A DNA stretch of 64,000 nucleotides from Nocardia vermiculata NBRC 100427 (GTDB lineage Bacteria; Actinomycetota; Actinomycetes; Mycobacteriales; Mycobacteriaceae). Both the position numbers and the translations under genes were made by a program. The notes under the pieces are model-generated. The model saw only the letters and a list, made by a program, of their open reading frames with translations. It ran no database searches and was not told the origin of the DNA. The stretch lies in assembly GCF_001613265.1 (NCBI RefSeq), contig NZ_BDCA01000031.1, forward strand, positions 1-64,000. The letters run 5' to 3'. The stretch's first letter is position 1. Each line of letters starts with the position of its first letter. Below are positions 17,845 to 27,039 of this stretch, piece by piece.

Positions 17845-18833
17845 CGACTCCGGAGGGGAAGCAGACGTCGGACGAGCAGCCCGACGCTCACGGCACCGAG
17901 GTGGTGCCGGGTGTGGTGCCCGAAGATCCGGTGGCGACGACAGCCGGTGCGGGCGTCGCGACCGCGAGCGCGGGGAGGATCCGGACCGGTAACCCGTCGC
18001 GACCCTCGGATTCGGGTGGCTCGGATGCGCACCCGCCGGCGCCTGCGGTGGCCGAGAGGGGCGAGGATGCCGCCGTGGACGCCGGAGCCGATACACCGGC
18101 GACGATCGCGCCGGAGACCGGCCCGGAACCGGCGGTCGATACGGCGACAGCAGTGCCCGCCCCGGCAGATCCGGACGATCCGGAAGACCCCGAGGACGAC
18201 GGGGAGCGACCGCTCGACGACGAGGAGTTGTGCTCGGCACTCGAGGCGATGCTGCTGGTGGTGGACGCGCCCGCGCCGACGGAGTTGCTGGCCGCGGCCG
18301 TCGCGGACAGTCCGACCCGGGTCGATCGGGTGCTGCGGGAGATGTCGGCGCAATGGTCGGCGCGCGAGAGTGGGATCGACCTGCGCTACGTGGGTGACGG
18401 CTGGCGGCTGTACACCCGCACGCGGTACGCACCCTATGTCGAACGGATGCTGCTCGACGGCGCTCGGTCCAAGCTCACACGGGCGGCATTGGAAACTTTG
18501 GCGGTTATCGCCTATCGTCAACCGGTTACCCGAGCACGGGTGAGTGCTGTGCGCGGTGTGAATGTCGACGGTGTGATCCGCACCCTGGTGGCGCGGGGAC
18601 TGATCGCCGAGGCGGGTACCGACGTCGACACCAACGGCACCCTGTACGTCACCACCGAACTGTTCCTGGAACGGATCGGGCTCGCGTCGCTGACGGAACT
18701 TCCGTCGTTGGCGCCCCTGCTCCCGGATGTCGACCTGATCGACGAGATCAACGACAGCCTGGAGAGCGACCCCCGCTACACCAAGCTGAAAAAACCCGCC
18801 GAATCGGATATCGATCTCGGCGCCGAGAATTGA
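17841..18833 (+). CDS. scpB: Segregation and condensation protein B
   Basis: A 330-residue ScpB, the winged-helix partner of ScpA in the SMC condensin. The first 130 or so residues are an acidic, Pro/Ala/Asp-rich extension that most ScpB proteins lack; the conserved part starts near ELCSALEAMLLV and contains LETLAVIAYRQPVTRA, VSAVRGVNVDGV and LVARGLIAEAG. The ATG at 17841 overlaps the scpA stop. The gene is followed 40 bases later by the rRNA pseudouridine synthase, the order seen in Rv1709-Rv1711. Confidence 0.94.
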   Translation: MTTPEGKQTSDEQPDAHGTEVVPGVVPEDPVATTAGAGVATASAGRIRTGNPSRPSDSGGSDAHPPAPAVAERGEDAAVDAGADTPATIAPETGPEPAVDTATAVPAPADPDDPEDPEDDGERPLDDEELCSALEAMLLVVDAPAPTELLAAAVADSPTRVDRVLREMSAQWSARESGIDLRYVGDGWRLYTRTRYAPYVERMLLDGARSKLTRAALETLAVIAYRQPVTRARVSAVRGVNVDGVIRTLVARGLIAEAGTDVDTNGTLYVTTELFLERIGLASLTELPSLAPLLPDVDLIDEINDSLESDPRYTKLKKPAESDIDLGAEN

Positions 18834-18873
18834 CAGGTTCCGAGCCGGAACCTGCGAAATACCAGAGGACCAC

Positions 18874-20346
18874 GTGAATACACCCGCTCGCCGAGATGGC
18901 ACACCGGACCGTAGGAAACGACACAGCGACCCGCCACGCGGCGGTCGCGGGGGAACGACGGGCCGCCCGGCCCGGGGCGACGACCGTCGCGGGGGATACA
19001 ACGACGACCGTCGCGGGGCATATGGCGACAACCGTCGCGGACCGGCCGGCGGCGAGCGTCGCGGCGGATACGGCGACGACCGTCGCAGCGGAGGACGCGG
19101 TGACGACCGCCGTGGGGGCTATGGCGCTCCGCGTGGCGGGTCCCGTTCCGGTCGTTCCGAGGAGCGTTACGGCCGACGCGACGAGGGTTTCGGCGCGCGG
19201 AGCTCGCGCCCGGCCCGTGGCGACGATCGGCCGAGCCGCCAGAGTGAGGGCACCGGCCGTGGCGGTGACAGCGGTTACGGCCGCGGTCCGCGTGCGGCCG
19301 GCAGGGACGAGCGCGGCAGTCGCGGCGCGGACGGCTACGGTCGCGGTTCTCGGCCCGCACACGGTGACGAGCGCGGCGGCCGGACCGAGGGCGGTCGCGG
19401 CGGTGACCGCTTCACCCGCGGACAAGCGAGCAGCGGTAGCCGCACGGGTGCGGATTCGCGCCCGGGACGTGGTGAGGGCCGTCCGGGCCGTAGCACCACG
19501 CCGAAGCCGAAGAAGCGCAAGACCCCACCGACGGTGCTGAGTTTCGCCAAACCCGCACGTCATCAGAACGTCGAGACCGCCACCGAATCCGGTCCGAAGA
19601 AGCTGCCGTGGGGTGAGGGCGAACGCCTGCAGAAGGTGCTGGCCCGGGCTGGTGTGGCGTCTCGTCGCGCCGCCGAGGAACTCATCGAGCAGGGGCGGGT
19701 CGAGGTCGACGGGGTCATCGTGCGCGAGCAGGGCCTGCGGATCGATGCCGAAACCGCCGTGGTTCGTGTCGACGGTGTGCGCGTGGTGGTGCGTGACGAG
19801 CAGGTCTACCTGGCGTTGAACAAGCCCAAGGGTTTCCAGTCGACCATGTCCGACGAGATGAACCGTCCCTGTGTCGGCGATATCGTGGCCGAACGGGTGA
19901 TGGCCGGTCAGCGCCTGTTCCATGTCGGTCGTCTCGACGCCGAGACCGAGGGGCTGTTGCTGCTCACCAACGACGGCGACCTGGCGCATCGGCTGATGCA
20001 TCCGTCGTATCAGGTGTCGAAGACCTATCTGGCCACCGTGCACGGCGAGGTCCAGCGCGACGCCGGTAAGCAGTTGCGTGAGGGCGTCGAACTGGAGGAC
20101 GGGCCGGCGAAGGTCGACAAATTCCAGGTGCTCGAGGTGGGCGAGGGAAAATCGCTGGTCAAGGTGATTCTGCACGAGGGGCGTAAGCACATCGTGCGCC
20201 GGTTGCTCGCGGAGGTCGGGCATCCGGTCATCGGACTGGTCCGTACCCATGTCGGGCCGGTGGCGCTGGGGGACCAGCGGCCGGGCACCCTACGGGTATT
20301 GGGACGTGACGAAATCGGGAAGCTGTACGAGGCGGTGGCGTTGTGA
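18874..20346 (+). CDS. rluB: Large-subunit rRNA pseudouridine synthase (RluB/RsuA family) with RGG-like extension
   Basis: A 490-residue protein, almost twice the usual size. Residues 1 to about 210 are a disordered Arg/Gly/Asp-rich tail built from units such as DDRRGGYG, GDNRRG and RGSRPAHGDERGG. The enzyme follows: an S4 domain (ERLQKVLARAGVASRRAAEE) and the RsuA-type catalytic domain with the Asp nucleophile in HVGRLDAETEGLLLLTNDG. Family members make pseudouridine near position 2605 of 23S rRNA (RluB). The GTG start follows AGAGGA. It corresponds to Rv1711, and the cmk gene comes next. The tail probably gives extra RNA affinity; that is inference. Confidence 0.93.
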   Translation: MNTPARRDGTPDRRKRHSDPPRGGRGGTTGRPARGDDRRGGYNDDRRGAYGDNRRGPAGGERRGGYGDDRRSGGRGDDRRGGYGAPRGGSRSGRSEERYGRRDEGFGARSSRPARGDDRPSRQSEGTGRGGDSGYGRGPRAAGRDERGSRGADGYGRGSRPAHGDERGGRTEGGRGGDRFTRGQASSGSRTGADSRPGRGEGRPGRSTTPKPKKRKTPPTVLSFAKPARHQNVETATESGPKKLPWGEGERLQKVLARAGVASRRAAEELIEQGRVEVDGVIVREQGLRIDAETAVVRVDGVRVVVRDEQVYLALNKPKGFQSTMSDEMNRPCVGDIVAERVMAGQRLFHVGRLDAETEGLLLLTNDGDLAHRLMHPSYQVSKTYLATVHGEVQRDAGKQLREGVELEDGPAKVDKFQVLEVGEGKSLVKVILHEGRKHIVRRLLAEVGHPVIGLVRTHVGPVALGDQRPGTLRVLGRDEIGKLYEAVAL

Positions 20347-20438
20347 GCGGTGGAGTGACGAGTGGCAGCGTGGTAAGTGGCAGCATTGCCGGTGACCACG
20401 CAGGCAGGCCCGACGATCCGACCCGAGGAGGCTGTGAC

Positions 20439-21164
20439 GTGGTGGAAACCCGGAACGCCGAGGACGTGGCCGCGGGTCCTGCACTCGTGGTCGCGATGGA
20501 CGGGCCGTCGGGCACCGGTAAGTCGAGCGTGTCGCGCCGGCTCGCCGACCGGCTCGGCGCCCGCTACCTCGACACCGGAGCGATGTATCGGGTCGCGACC
20601 CTGCAGGTGCTGCGGACCGCGACGGATCTGGCGGACCCGCAGGCGATCGCCGCAGCGGTCGAGGAGCTGGGGCTGTCCATCGGCACCGACCCGGGACACG
20701 AGGTGATCGAGCTCGACGGTGCGGATGTATCCGCGGAGATCCGGGGCGCGGCCGTCACCAAGGCGGTGTCCGCGGTGTCGGCGGTGCCGGAGGTACGCAC
20801 CCGGCTGGTGGCGTTGCAGCGCGAGCTGGCGGCCGCGGCCGGTCGCATCGTGGTCGAGGGCCGCGACATCGGCACCGTCGTACTGCCCGAGGCCGACGCG
20901 AAAATCTATCTGACCGCGTCGGCGCAGGCGCGTGCCCAGCGCCGCAATCAGCAGAACATCGCCGAAGGGCGCGGCGACGACTACGAGGCGGTGCTCGCCG
21001 ATGTGCAGCGCCGCGACAACCTGGACTCGACCCGTGCGGTGTCGCCGCTGCGTCCGGCTGCGGACGCCGTCATGGTGGATACCAGCGACCTGACCATGGA
21101 CCAGGTTATCGACGAGCTGTACCGCGTTGTGGCACAGCGGATCACGGTGGGAGAGCGTAGATGA
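20439..21164 (+). CDS. cmk: Cytidylate kinase
   Basis: A 241-residue (d)CMP kinase that makes (d)CDP with ATP. The P-loop is MDGPSGTGKSS at about residues 18-28; the CMP-binding region has LDTGAMYRVATL and GRDIGTVVLPEADAKIYLTA; the lid contains RAQRRNQQ. The frame is open from 20343, overlapping the previous gene, but the GTG at 20439 has a clear ribosome binding site GAGGAG 8 bases upstream and gives a normal family length. The stop overlaps der by 4 bases, as Rv1712-Rv1713. Confidence 0.95.
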   Translation: MVETRNAEDVAAGPALVVAMDGPSGTGKSSVSRRLADRLGARYLDTGAMYRVATLQVLRTATDLADPQAIAAAVEELGLSIGTDPGHEVIELDGADVSAEIRGAAVTKAVSAVSAVPEVRTRLVALQRELAAAAGRIVVEGRDIGTVVLPEADAKIYLTASAQARAQRRNQQNIAEGRGDDYEAVLADVQRRDNLDSTRAVSPLRPAADAVMVDTSDLTMDQVIDELYRVVAQRITVGERR

Positions 21165-22597
21165 GCCCGAGTGTGTCCCCGAATTCCGATACCCTCACCG
21201 GCGACGGCGTGTGGTCCGACGAAGCCGACTGGGAGATCACCGATCTCGAGGGGGACGGCGAGGACGGTGAGCAGGTCGCGATGCCGACCCTCGCGGTCGT
21301 CGGGCGCCCCAATGTCGGCAAATCGACGCTGGTGAACCGAATCCTGGGCCGCCGTGAAGCGGTGGTGGAGGATATCCCCGGTGTCACCCGCGATCGCGTG
21401 TCCTATGAAGCGAGCTGGTCGGGCCGCCGATTCCTGGTGCAGGACACCGGTGGCTGGGAGCCCGATGCCAAGGGCCTGCAGCAGGCGGTAGCGCGCCAGG
21501 CAGAGCTGGCGATGGGCACCGCGGATGCGATCCTGCTGGTGGTCGATGCCACCGTCGGTGCCACGGCGACCGACGAGGCGGCGGTGAAGGCGTTGCGCCG
21601 CTCCAAGACTCCGGTGATCCTGGTGGCCAACAAGGTCGACGGTGAGAAGGCCGAGGCCGATGCCGCGGTGCTGTGGTCACTGGGGCTGGGGGAGCCGCGC
21701 ATGGTTTCGGCCGCGCACGGTCGTGGCACCGGTGATCTGCTCGACGATGTACTGGCGGTGCTCCCGGAAACTCCACGTGAAGGGGTCACCGGTGGGGGAC
21801 CGCGGCGCGTGGCGCTGGTCGGTAAGCCCAATGTCGGCAAGTCCAGCCTGCTGAACAAATTGTCCGGTGACGAACGGTCCGTGGTGCACGATGTCGCCGG
21901 AACCACGGTCGACCCTGTGGATTCACTGGTCGAATTGGGCGGCAAGCCATGGCGTTTCGTCGACACCGCGGGCTTGCGCCGCAAGGTGTCGACGGCGGGT
22001 GGCACCGAGTTCTACGCCTCGCTGCGCACCAAGGCCGCCATCGAGGCCGCGGAGGTGGCGGTCATGTTGATCGATGCCTCCGAGCCCATCACCGAACAGG
22101 ATCTGCGGGTGATCGGCATGGTCGCCGACACCGGCCGCGCCCTGGTGCTGGCATTCAACAAATGGGATCTGGTCGACGAGGACCGTCGTTATCAGCTGGA
22201 GCGGGAGGTTGAGCGCGATCTGGTGCGGGTGCCGTGGGCCCAGCGGGTCAATATCTCCGCCCATACCGGCCGTGCCGTCCAGAAGCTCGTTCCCGCAATG
22301 GAAACCGCGCTGGAGTCCTGGGATCAGCGGATTCCGACCGGGCGCCTGAACACCTGGCTCAAGGAGGTCATCGCCGCCACCCCGCCGCCGATGCGCGGTG
22401 GTCGGCTGCCGCGGGTGCTGTTCGCCACCCAGGCGACCACCCGGCCGCCGACTTTCGTCCTGTTCACCACCGGATTCCTGGAGGCCGGCTACCGGCGATT
22501 CCTGGAGCGGCGACTGCGTGAGGAGTTCGGTTTCGAGGGTTCTCCGGTGCGGATCTCGGTGCGAGTGCGGGAAAAGCGAAACAGCACAAAGCGATAG
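21161..22597 (+). CDS. der: Ribosome-assembly GTPase Der (EngA)
   Basis: A 478-residue double GTPase needed for 50S subunit maturation. The first G domain has GRPNVGKS, the second GKPNVGKS; NKVDG and NKWD are their G4 motifs, DTGGW and DTAGL the G3 motifs. The KH-like C-terminal domain ends RISVRVREKRN. An acidic N-terminal tail of about 45 residues precedes the first G domain, as in other actinobacterial Der proteins. The ATG overlaps the cmk stop (ATGA). A hairpin just after the gene probably ends the block. Confidence 0.96.
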   Translation: MSPSVSPNSDTLTGDGVWSDEADWEITDLEGDGEDGEQVAMPTLAVVGRPNVGKSTLVNRILGRREAVVEDIPGVTRDRVSYEASWSGRRFLVQDTGGWEPDAKGLQQAVARQAELAMGTADAILLVVDATVGATATDEAAVKALRRSKTPVILVANKVDGEKAEADAAVLWSLGLGEPRMVSAAHGRGTGDLLDDVLAVLPETPREGVTGGGPRRVALVGKPNVGKSSLLNKLSGDERSVVHDVAGTTVDPVDSLVELGGKPWRFVDTAGLRRKVSTAGGTEFYASLRTKAAIEAAEVAVMLIDASEPITEQDLRVIGMVADTGRALVLAFNKWDLVDEDRRYQLEREVERDLVRVPWAQRVNISAHTGRAVQKLVPAMETALESWDQRIPTGRLNTWLKEVIAATPPPMRGGRLPRVLFATQATTRPPTFVLFTTGFLEAGYRRFLERRLREEFGFEGSPVRISVRVREKRNSTKR

Positions 22598-22606
22598 CGA
22601 GACACG

Positions 22607-22642
22607 AGTGCGGGCCGGCCGTCCACCGGCCCGCACTTCTTT
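22607..22642 (+). terminator. Intrinsic-type terminator after der
   Basis: A perfect 11-bp GC stem (GTGCGGGCCGG with CCGGCCCGCAC, 7-base loop) begins 10 bases after the der stop and is followed by TTCTTT. It probably ends the long housekeeping transcript. Confidence 0.7.
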
Positions 22643-23073
22643 CGCATCGCAGCGCAGGAGGAAATGGGCATATAAGCATCTAAACATGTGTGTCCTGAGA
22701 GTCGCACAGACGCAGGACGGGGAGTAGTCCGCCGTTCGAAGACCGGCCTCGATGCCCATGGGGACGGGCGTCGTTCCGGGGCGGCGGGTAGGTGCGGAGG
22801 ATGCGGAGTGCAGCGCCGGCGCGTGGTGAGTGCCGATCGGCAATGCGCTGCGCCCCTTCAGAATCCGAAGATGTGCCCCAGTCGTTCGCCGACGACGAGA
22901 AGTGAGAACAAGCCGTAGTACACCGTGAGCATTCCAGCATTCTGCCCTGCCGTGGTGCCGGATGCCGAGTGGATTGGCCACCCTAATCCCACTCACCGGG
23001 TTTTCACATATAGCGGCGAGAAACGGTGTGACACGGTTCACTCATCTTGTTCATCTCACCCGGAGGACGCCCC
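22643..23073. other. Gap between der and the MFS transporter
   Basis: No gene of normal size is supported. The only candidate is a 24-codon reading frame on the minus strand (22858-22932), listed separately. The plus-strand frames here are Cys/Arg-rich and look random. The last 100 bases must hold the promoter of the MFS gene at 23074, but no convincing -35/-10 pair was recognised. Confidence 0.4.
22858..22932 (-). CDS. Possible 24-residue hydrophobic microprotein
   Basis: The frame encodes MLTVYYGLFSLLVVGERLG and ends HIFGF. It is an aromatic and aliphatic helix with a single Glu-Arg pair, unlike the Arg/Pro-rich peptides that chance frames give in this DNA. No good ribosome binding site is seen; GGA directly precedes the ATG. 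It stands alone between the der terminator and the divergent MFS gene. It may be a small membrane peptide; a chance frame cannot be excluded. Confidence 0.35.
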   Translation of the reverse strand: MLTVYYGLFSLLVVGERLGHIFGF

Positions 23074-24687
23074 ATGTCCACCTCTGTCGAAGACGCCAGA
23101 CAACCGGAACCGGTCGATACGACCGGCCGGCTCGACGGTGCCTCGAAGTTCCGCATCTTCGCAGTGCTCGCGTTGATCGTCCTGTTCACCGAGGTCGCGC
23201 CGCTGCAGTATGTGATGGTTTCCGCAGCAGTGCGCGATATCGCGCCGACCTTCCCCGCGCAGGGCGCCAACGTCAACTGGATCGTCATCATTTTCGGTGT
23301 CATCGGTGCGGCGGCGTCACCGTTGCTCGGCAAGATGAGTGACATCTGGGGCAAGAAGCTCATATTCCTGGCATGCGGTGTGCTGTCGGTGATCGGCTGC
23401 GTGATCTGTGCGCTGACCAGCAACTGGTGGCTGTTTCTGATCGGCCGTGGCCTGCAGGCGACCGCCATCGCCACCACCGTGATCTCCTACGGCCTGATCC
23501 GGGACCTGATGCCGCGCAAGTACGTTCCGATCGGACTGGGCATCTCCGCGACCGGGCTGGGCTTCGCCGCCGTCGCCGGACCGCTGATCGGCGGCTTCGT
23601 CGTCGACACCTTCGATTGGCGCGCCATCTTCTGGTTCGTGTTCGCTTTCACCCTGATCATGCTGCCGCTGGTGGCCGCATTCGTCCCGGAGTCGAAACTG
23701 CGTACACCGCAGCGACTCGACGTCCTGGGGGCGGTACTGCTGGCCGCGGGCGCGACACTGACCCTGATCTACCTGGACAAGGGGCAGGAGTGGCATTGGC
23801 TGAAGCCGAGCAGCCTGGCCTGGCTGGTCGTCGGCCTGCTGCTGCTGGTGTTGTTCCCGATCGTGGAATCCCGGGTGAAGAACCCGATCATCGACATCAA
23901 GCTGCTGGCCGCGCCGCGGGTGAGCCTCGTTCTCGGGATCGCGCTGCTGGCCTCGTTCATGATCGGCTTCCATGCCTACGCGGTCGGCTACATGACGCAG
24001 ACACCGTCGGCCGAGGAGACGAAGGGAATGGTCACCCAGGGCGTGCTCCAGCAGGCGCAGGAGCAGTTCGGCATGAAGCTGCCGCCCGAGGCGGTGCAGG
24101 TCACGCTCGACCCGGTCTACACCTACGGTGACGGTTTCAGCCTGTTCCAGTTCGCGACACACGTCTCGCTGGTCCAATCGATCATCGGCATGATCGTGGG
24201 ATTCCTTGCCGGGCTGTGGATCCGCCGTTCCGGCGCCCGCCTTCCGCTGATCACCGCGCTGACGGTCATGGTGCTGTGCGCGATCGCCTTCGCGGTCACC
24301 GACCACGGCTGGGTGGCGATCGCGGTGGTGAGTGCGGTCTACGGCGTAGCATTCGGCATGTACTACGCGTCGACACCGAACCTGATCGTGGAGGGCGTGC
24401 CGGCCGAACAGCAGGGCGTGAGTGCGGGCATGCTCGGCGTCATGCAGTCGATGGGTACGGCGATCGGGCTGGCCGTGGGTACCGCGTTCCTCAGCGCGAA
24501 TCCGATCCATGCCGACATCGCGGTCATGGGGAAACATCAAGCCACCGAGAAGCTCGATTCGCTGTTCGGTGACAAGGGGTACGAACTGGGCTTCTATTTC
24601 GCGGCCGGCGCCGCGGTGGTCGCTCTGGTCGGCGCGTTGGTCATGAAGCACGGTCGGACCGCCGCCACCGGTGGAACCGCACACTGA
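23074..24687 (+). CDS. MFS transporter, 14-helix DHA2-type drug/metabolite exporter
   Basis: A 537-residue transporter with about 14 membrane helices. The helix 2-3 loop motif is LGKMSDIWGKK, motif C-like residues are in GLGFAAVAGPLIGGFVVD, and an unusually long extracytoplasmic loop (about residues 310-360, TPSAEETKGMV to DPVYTYGDG) sits between helices. The first helix (FAVLALIVLFTEVAPLQYV) lacks the usual Asp of drug exporters. The ATG at 23074 has CGGAGGA upstream. The substrate is unknown; the gene stands alone and ends in a strong hairpin. Confidence 0.88.
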   Translation: MSTSVEDARQPEPVDTTGRLDGASKFRIFAVLALIVLFTEVAPLQYVMVSAAVRDIAPTFPAQGANVNWIVIIFGVIGAAASPLLGKMSDIWGKKLIFLACGVLSVIGCVICALTSNWWLFLIGRGLQATAIATTVISYGLIRDLMPRKYVPIGLGISATGLGFAAVAGPLIGGFVVDTFDWRAIFWFVFAFTLIMLPLVAAFVPESKLRTPQRLDVLGAVLLAAGATLTLIYLDKGQEWHWLKPSSLAWLVVGLLLLVLFPIVESRVKNPIIDIKLLAAPRVSLVLGIALLASFMIGFHAYAVGYMTQTPSAEETKGMVTQGVLQQAQEQFGMKLPPEAVQVTLDPVYTYGDGFSLFQFATHVSLVQSIIGMIVGFLAGLWIRRSGARLPLITALTVMVLCAIAFAVTDHGWVAIAVVSAVYGVAFGMYYASTPNLIVEGVPAEQQGVSAGMLGVMQSMGTAIGLAVGTAFLSANPIHADIAVMGKHQATEKLDSLFGDKGYELGFYFAAGAAVVALVGALVMKHGRTAATGGTAH

Positions 24688-24699
24688 GACAGCCGAACA

Positions 24700-24737
24700 G
24701 CGAGGTGGGGCAGCCGAATCCGGCTGCCCCACCTCGC
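24700..24737. terminator. Bidirectional terminator hairpin
   Basis: A perfect 17-bp stem with a 4-base loop (arms begin GCGAGGTGGGG and end CCCCACCTCGC) lies between the convergent MFS gene (ends 24687) and GGDEF-EAL gene (ends 24746). It probably serves both directions. Confidence 0.75.
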
Positions 24738-24745
24738 TTCGCCGG

Positions 24746-26911
24746 TCAGATGCCGGGTGGCATGGGCGGCAGAATCGGGGATTCGGCGGGTAGTGCGGCC
24801 GGCTCGGCCAGCTCGGATTCGAGTACATCGGCGATGACATCGGCATGGACCGGGTGATGGAAGTACCAGCCCTGGGCTGTGTCGCAGCGCAATCCGAGCA
24901 GCCGGTCGGCCTGGTGCCGGGTCTCCACACATTCGGCGGTGACACTCAGACCCAGGTCGTGGCTGAGGTCGATGATCGTCTCCAGGATCAGCAGATCGCT
25001 GCGGCCGATGGTGCCCGCGTTGCGGATTCGGTGGATGAACGGTCCGGCCAGCTTCACCACATGCAGCGGCAGCTGGCCGAGATAGGCGAGGTTGGAGTAG
25101 CCGGTGCCGAAATCGTCGATGGCGATGCGGATTCCGGATTCGGCGAGCGTGTGCAGCGCCTGCAGGGGGCGTCCGATGGCGTGCATGAAGGTGCGCTCGG
25201 TGAGCTCGAGTTGTAGCTTGTCCGGTGCGATCCCGGTGTCGGCCACCACTTTCTGCACTCGTTCCAGCCAGGCGGGATCGGCCACTTCCTCGGCGGAGAC
25301 GTTGACGCTGACGACCGGGGCGTGTTCGCCGAAGCGATCGCACCACCGCCTGCCTTCCCGGCATGCCTGTTCCAGGACCACCGTGCCCAGAGCGATGATG
25401 TGGCCGCCGTTCTCGGCGAGGTCGATGAAGCGGGCCGGACTGAGGATGCCCAGCTGTGGATGATGCCAGCGCACCAGCGCCTCCACCGCGACCGGACGGT
25501 GATCGGCCAGATCCACGATCGGCTGATAGTCGAGGAAGAATTCCCCGCGGGCCAGCGCGCCCGGCAGATCCGCCAGGAGTTCGGCGCGGGTGTGCTCACG
25601 GCGACGCCGGCTGTGATCGAAGACCGCGTAGCGGCCGCGGCCGTCGGTTTTGGCCCAGTACATGGTCGAGTCGGCGGCCTGCAGCAGCTCCTCGGTGGTG
25701 GTCTCGGCGGCCTGCTCGGAGATGACACCGATGCTCACTCCGATCCGCAGCCGGTGCCCGTCGATGTCGAACGGGACCGTGAATGCGTCCAGCACGGTAC
25801 CGGCCAGATCGATCAGTTCACGGCGGCGCCGGGTGCGCGGGACCAGGATGACGAACTCGTCTCCGCCCATGCGCGCCACCAGATTGTTCTCCCCGCCCGC
25901 ACAGGCACACAGCCGTGAGGCCGCGCGGGTCAGCAGTTCGTCGCCGATGGCGTGACCGAAGGTGTCGTTGACGGCCTTGAAATGATCGAGGTCGACGTAG
26001 CAGAGGCCGACGCGTGCGCTGGGATCGGTGAACGCCTCGGTGAGCGCATCGAAGAAGCGGGAGCGGTTGGCGAGTCCGGTCAGCGGGTCGTGGTGGGCGC
26101 GGTAGCTGAGCCGCTCCCGCAGTTCACGTTGTTCGGAGATGTCCTCGACGAGGATGAGGGTGTACTGCGGCTCGCCCTGGTCGTCCCGGATCAATGCGAC
26201 GTTGATATTCGTCCAGACCGTGCTGCCGTCCCGATGCCGGTATGCCTTCTCCATCTGGGCGTGCTCGTGTTCGCCACGCAACACCCCGTCGTAGAGTTCC
26301 CACATACCGGGCGGGTCGTCCGGATGGGTCAGATCGGTGACACCGAGTTCGTACATCTGCTGGGGTTCGTAACCGAGCATGGCCGCGAACGCGTCGTTGA
26401 CCTCGATGATCCGGCCCGACATATCCGAAAGACCGGTCCCGATCCCGGCCTGGGAGAACACCGCCCGCAGCCGGGGTTCACTGCCGCGCAATTGTTCCTC
26501 CACCATGCTGCGTGCCGCCATGTCGGCGCTGCGCAGACTCTCCTGTTCGCTGAGTAACCAGGCCCGGAACTCGCGCACATACCCCGAGGCGAACGCGCCG
26601 ATCAGTTCCGCGGCCCGGCCCGAGGCGACATCGCGTTCGGTGAAATAGGTGGCCAGCACCGTCATGGTGCGGCCGAGTACCTCGTCGCCGACGAAATGCG
26701 CGCGGGCCAGGTCGCCACCCAGTTCCCGGATGTGGTCGGTGCCCTCGGAATCGACGGCGGCGAGGAGATCGCCGGCGAGGCCGAGGAGCAGGTGATGGGC
26801 CTCGCGCCCACTCATCGGCACGACATGATCTCGGGCACCGCCGCCGAGCGCCGTCGCCCATCGGTGCGCCAGGTCGGCGTGCGGACCGTTCTCGGATCCA
26901 TCCCACGCCAT
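24746..26911 (-). CDS. PAS-GGDEF-EAL dual-domain c-di-GMP enzyme
   Basis: A 721-residue soluble protein. Residues 1-150 are helical and unassigned; a PAS domain follows (about 155-270, SEPRLRAVFSQAGIG to LILVEDISEQ), then GGDEF (RMGGDEFVIL) and EAL (VEALVRWHHP, ELTERTFM, IDDFGTGYSNL). Both active sites look intact, so it may make and break c-di-GMP. The usual inhibitory RxxD site before GGDEF reads GENN, so product inhibition is probably absent. The ATG at 26911 is chosen because upstream codons overlap the promoter of the divergent methyltransferase. It is one of three GGDEF genes within 20 kb. Confidence 0.93.
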   Translation of the reverse strand: MAWDGSENGPHADLAHRWATALGGGARDHVVPMSGREAHHLLLGLAGDLLAAVDSEGTDHIRELGGDLARAHFVGDEVLGRTMTVLATYFTERDVASGRAAELIGAFASGYVREFRAWLLSEQESLRSADMAARSMVEEQLRGSEPRLRAVFSQAGIGTGLSDMSGRIIEVNDAFAAMLGYEPQQMYELGVTDLTHPDDPPGMWELYDGVLRGEHEHAQMEKAYRHRDGSTVWTNINVALIRDDQGEPQYTLILVEDISEQRELRERLSYRAHHDPLTGLANRSRFFDALTEAFTDPSARVGLCYVDLDHFKAVNDTFGHAIGDELLTRAASRLCACAGGENNLVARMGGDEFVILVPRTRRRRELIDLAGTVLDAFTVPFDIDGHRLRIGVSIGVISEQAAETTTEELLQAADSTMYWAKTDGRGRYAVFDHSRRRREHTRAELLADLPGALARGEFFLDYQPIVDLADHRPVAVEALVRWHHPQLGILSPARFIDLAENGGHIIALGTVVLEQACREGRRWCDRFGEHAPVVSVNVSAEEVADPAWLERVQKVVADTGIAPDKLQLELTERTFMHAIGRPLQALHTLAESGIRIAIDDFGTGYSNLAYLGQLPLHVVKLAGPFIHRIRNAGTIGRSDLLILETIIDLSHDLGLSVTAECVETRHQADRLLGLRCDTAQGWYFHHPVHADVIADVLESELAEPAALPAESPILPPMPPGI

Positions 26912-26989
26912 GGGGATGATCGTAGCGGGGGCGTGTACTTCGTGTGAACCGCGGGAGTTTCGAACACCGGTCGAATACGATTGCGTGGC

Positions 26990-27017
26990 TTGCCCTTCCG
27001 GCGGGCAATTTTTGTTT
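26990..27017 (+). terminator. Intrinsic terminator/attenuator in the leader of the methyltransferase gene
   Basis: TTGCCC and GGGCAA form a 6-bp stem with a 7-base loop, followed at once by TTTTTGTTT. This is a classical terminator shape and stands 22 bases upstream of the start codon at 27040, so it would act on the gene's own leader rather than end another gene. The divergent GGDEF-EAL gene starts at 26911. Confidence 0.5.
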
Positions 27018-27039
27018 GCGCACGCCACAGGAGGTTGAG

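Noticed and set aside
26916..27038. 40-codon plus-strand frame with two CxxC pairs before the DUF574 methyltransferase
   Set aside because: Third-position GC is only about half, unlike coding DNA here; it spans a terminator hairpin, overlaps the divergent start and has no ribosome binding site.
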